DNA of 8,396 nt from Rikenella sp. (lineage in GTDB: Bacteria > Bacteroidota > Bacteroidia > Bacteroidales > Rikenellaceae): contig JAIDFC010000131.1 in assembly GCA_029054535.1 (NCBI GenBank), forward strand, positions 1 through 8,396, in the 5' to 3' direction. The position numbers were made by a program, and so were the translations under genes. Below, one piece after another: positions 7,467-8,396 of the stretch (its first letter is position 1; each line of letters opens with the position of its first letter). The notes below the pieces were generated by a model. The model saw only the letters and a program-made list of their open reading frames with translations. It was not told the DNA's origin and made no database searches.

Positions 7467-7581
7467 AACCGCGCCCAAAGGGCGCGCGGGACGGCCGCCG
7501 CCCCACGGCCGGGCCCGCAACTCGGCGGTGCTCGTTGCGTTTCCGCCGGGCGACCGACCCAATGCAGCTCGGCACTCGAAA
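7467..7581 (+). repeat. Structured extragenic repeat, copy B
   Basis: The order of parts is that of copy A at 1563-1680. First comes a 7-3-7 palindrome CGCGCCC, AAA, GGGCGCG (7470-7486). Next is a closing inverted repeat GGGACGGCCGCC (7488-7499) with GGCGACCGACCC (7549-7560), 10 of 12 positions pairing. An inner CGCAAC/GTTGCG stem follows, then GCTCGGCACTCGAA near 7567-7580. The loop of the first palindrome differs (AAA here, AAC in copy A) while its arms are identical. The two copies lie in the same orientation on either side of the operon, about 5.9 kb apart. Confidence 0.6.
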
Positions 7582-7611
7582 ACTGGACTTTGTTCTGCAA
7601 GCCATCCCAAA

Positions 7612-7801
7612 CCGCGCGCTGGCGGAAATCCTGTTCAAAAGCGACTTCACGCTTTTGAACGATTTCCTACTCCAGCTGTCGCGCGCGGGGTCTTTATCTT
7701 AGAGAAACCGTGTCAGACGCGCTCAGGCCGCGCGGCCGCGGGTGCCCCCGCTGGGCGGGCGATACTACGTATCGCTTTACTATTCTAAAAACAGTTTCTG
7801 A
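7612..7801 (+). repeat. Tandem structured unit 1
   Basis: The unit starts with a three-part hairpin (7612-7688). The outer helix is CCGCGCGC/GCGCGCGG, the middle GAAAT/ATTTC (7625-7629, 7662-7666) and the apical an 11-bp GTTCAAAAGCG/CGCTTTTGAAC (7633-7643, 7650-7660) around the 6-nt loop ACTTCA. The 3' side has a CTACT bulge (7667-7671), after which CCAG can pair with CTGG (7619-7622). After a spacer come the palindrome GGCCGCGCGGCC (7726-7737), a C/G-rich link with CCCGCTGGGCGG, and the 7-3-7 palindrome GCGATAC, TAC, GTATCGC (7759-7775). The same series recurs about 190-206 bp further on. No open frame fits a known protein. Confidence 0.65.
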
Positions 7802-7980
7802 CCGCGCGCCTGCGAAATTCATCCGTTTCAATTCACATTGAAACGGCGTATTTCGCTACTTAGGCGAGGCGCGCGGGGCATGTGGCAAAGACAGCCCCCA
7901 ATAAAGGCGCGCGCCGTGGCGCGAATGCGTCGGCCGCGCGGCCCCGGATGCCCCGCTGGGCGAGCATGCTGCGCATCGCT
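7802..7980 (+). repeat. Tandem structured unit 2
   Basis: This is a diverged second copy of the unit at 7612. Its hairpin (7802-7876) has an outer 9-bp CCGCGCGCC/GGCGCGCGG, a middle GCGAAAT/ATTTCGC (7812-7818, 7850-7856) and an apical 9-bp CCGTTTCAA/TTGAAACGG (7823-7831, 7838-7846) around the 6-nt loop TTCACA. It has the same CTACT bulge (7856-7860), followed by AGG able to pair with CCT (7809-7811). The palindrome GGCCGCGCGGCC recurs at 7932-7943, then a similar link with CCCGCTGGGCG. Last comes a hairpin with arms GCATGC (7964-7969) and GCATCGC (7973-7979) around TGC, which pairs with one bulged C. Confidence 0.65.
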
Positions 7981-8104
7981 ACAACGACCACAGAAAACCC
8001 CACAAAAACCGACAAAACAGGCGGCGCTTCGCTATTACTACCGCCGAAAAAACCGCAAAGCCCTAACAAAAAAGGTTGCGCATCGCCTGGGATATCCGGC
8101 AGCC

Positions 8105-8126
8105 GATTGTTCACAAAAGAACAATC
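8105..8126. repeat. 8-6-8 perfect hairpin
   Basis: GATTGTTC (8105-8112) and GAACAATC (8119-8126) are exact reverse complements around ACAAAA. It has the same 6-nt spacing as the apical hairpins at 7633-7660 and 7823-7846 and as the hairpin past infB. Between unit 2 and this site (7981-8104) I see no gene, only A/C-rich runs and a GGCGG/CCGCC stem near 8020-8045. It is T-poor on both sides and so not a standard terminator. Confidence 0.5.
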
Positions 8127-8161
8127 TGCTCGGCCAATGAACGTATTTCAAGTTAATGGTT

Positions 8162-8199
8162 AAAAAACAGGAAACGGAGGTTATCCACCCCCGTTTCTG
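8162..8199 (-). terminator. Intrinsic terminator or attenuator
   Basis: Read on the - strand, AAACGGGGG (8196-8188) pairs with CCTCCGTTT (8180-8172) with one G-U pair and a 7-nt loop. The stem can be extended by CAG/CTG with one bulged base. A run of six T (8167-8162) follows directly. It lies only about 30-65 nt after the probable transcription start of the promoter at 8235-8266, so that promoter would give a transcript of about 65 nt unless the terminator is read through. Confidence 0.72.
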
Positions 8200-8234
8200 A
8201 ATCTCACCCGACGAGCGAAATACTCGTAACGGTG

Positions 8235-8266
8235 CAAATATAGGCAAAGTTATGCAGTTATGCAAA
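8235..8266 (-). promoter_or_regulatory. Bacteroidota-type promoter, leftward
   Basis: On the - strand, TTTG (8266-8263), a 20-nt spacer and TATATTTG (8242-8235) match the Bacteroidota -33/-7 consensus (TTTG, about 19-21 nt, TAnnTTTG) at every fixed position. The start point should be near 8228. The spacer holds an exact tandem 8-mer, TGCATAAC twice (8264-8249), a possible operator. Transcription points towards rimP-nusA-infB, whose first ATG is about 1.16 kb away with no gene in between. A 5-7-5 hairpin (ACGAG/CTCGT, 8227-8211) and the terminator at 8162-8199 come first. Confidence 0.72.
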
Positions 8267-8311
8267 TCCGCACCCGGAAACTCCACAAATCCCTCCCCCC
8301 CCAAAAAACAG

Positions 8312-8374
8312 TTACTCTTCGTCCGGCTGCTGGGGTCCGGAGTCTTTTCCGCCTGTCCGCGCCCGCGCGACCGG
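8312..8374 (-). CDS. Possible C-terminal tail of cut-off gene
   Basis: On the - strand the frame ending at TAA (8314-8312) reads PVARARTGGKDSGPQQPDEE, a charged, proline/glutamine-rich end like the tails of many cytosolic proteins. It lies immediately upstream of the leftward promoter, as expected for a preceding gene. Further upstream the frame meets a TGA at 8377-8375, next to the G-run artefact (8378 onward), so the frame cannot be followed. No family can be named. It may equally be chance coding potential in GC-rich DNA. Confidence 0.25.
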   Translation of the reverse strand, partial: PVARARTGGKDSGPQQPDEE

Positions 8375-8377
8375 TCA

Positions 8378-8396
8378 GGGGGGGGGGTGGGGGGGT
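8378..8396. other. G-homopolymer contig end
   Basis: The last 19 bases are G with only two T. Like the left end, this looks like low-quality sequence at a contig end and should not be given biological meaning. Confidence 0.6.

Noticed and set aside
6669..7788. Long + strand open frames (329 and 233 codons) over rimP and the repeat region
   Set aside because: One runs antisense through rimP, and both run through hairpins whose inverted repeats dictate the residues (runs of R, A, P and G). Stop-free length is expected in GC-rich DNA. I keep a small doubt because copies A and B both translate to NRAQRARG at the palindrome, but that follows from their shared DNA.
7612..7876. Integron attC sites
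   Set aside because: The hairpins have bulges and outer stems like attC, but the required terminal RYYYAAC and GTTRRRY boxes are missing and no cassette genes or integrase are present.
7467..8000. Insertion sequence or IS200/IS605 remnant
   Set aside because: Hairpins suit such ends, but there is no transposase fragment in any frame and no clear target duplication.
7213..8126. CRISPR array
   Set aside because: Repeats are not identical or regularly spaced, and it is the geometry, not the sequence, that recurs. No cas gene is visible.

Overview
The window looks like a short contig from a GC-rich member of the Bacteroidota, most likely Bacteroidales and possibly near Alistipes/Rikenellaceae (a family-level impression from the proteins, not a search result). 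The reasons are the -7 boxes of the TAnnTTTG type, a NusA that stops after its KH domains plus a short acidic/helical tail, a long-linker IF2 with a lysine/alanine/proline and glycine-rich N-terminal half, and the lack of clear Shine-Dalgarno sites. Both ends run into long G homopolymers that break the reading frame, so about the first 65 and last 20 bases look unreliable.

Layout. At left, on the + strand, are the 3' two thirds of pyrH (UMP kinase) and complete frr (ribosome recycling factor), closed by a good intrinsic terminator at 1218-1257. From 1258 to 2105 there is no convincing gene. This stretch holds a possible + strand promoter, a set of hairpins and one copy of a structured extragenic repeat, and it ends in a 12-bp perfect hairpin just past infB. 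From 2106 to 7069, on the - strand, lies the conserved operon rimP-nusA-infB (ribosome maturation, transcription elongation/termination, translation initiation), read right to left and converging on frr.

From 7070 to 8396 there is again no convincing complete gene. Much of 7213-8126 is a chain of perfect or near-perfect inverted repeats. Several share geometry but not sequence: arms of 7 bp around 3 nt, or long arms around 6 nt. Two modules (7612-7688 and 7802-7876) have the same three-part hairpin plan, with nearly every stem pair of the apical helix replaced compensatorily and a shared CTACT bulge. Related modules lie on the far side of the operon at 1563-1680 and 1780-1825. This is the most unusual part of the window: a family of structure-conserved extragenic elements on both sides of the operon, with no transposase or other protein partner visible.

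Right of the hairpin chain, on the - strand, there is a full Bacteroidota promoter (TTTG, 20 nt, TATATTTG) at 8235-8266. It is followed within about 70 nt by a small hairpin and a terminator (8162-8199). This could be a small RNA gene or an attenuated leader for rimP-nusA-infB, about 1.15 kb downstream. A possible C-terminal tail of another - strand gene is cut off by the right end.
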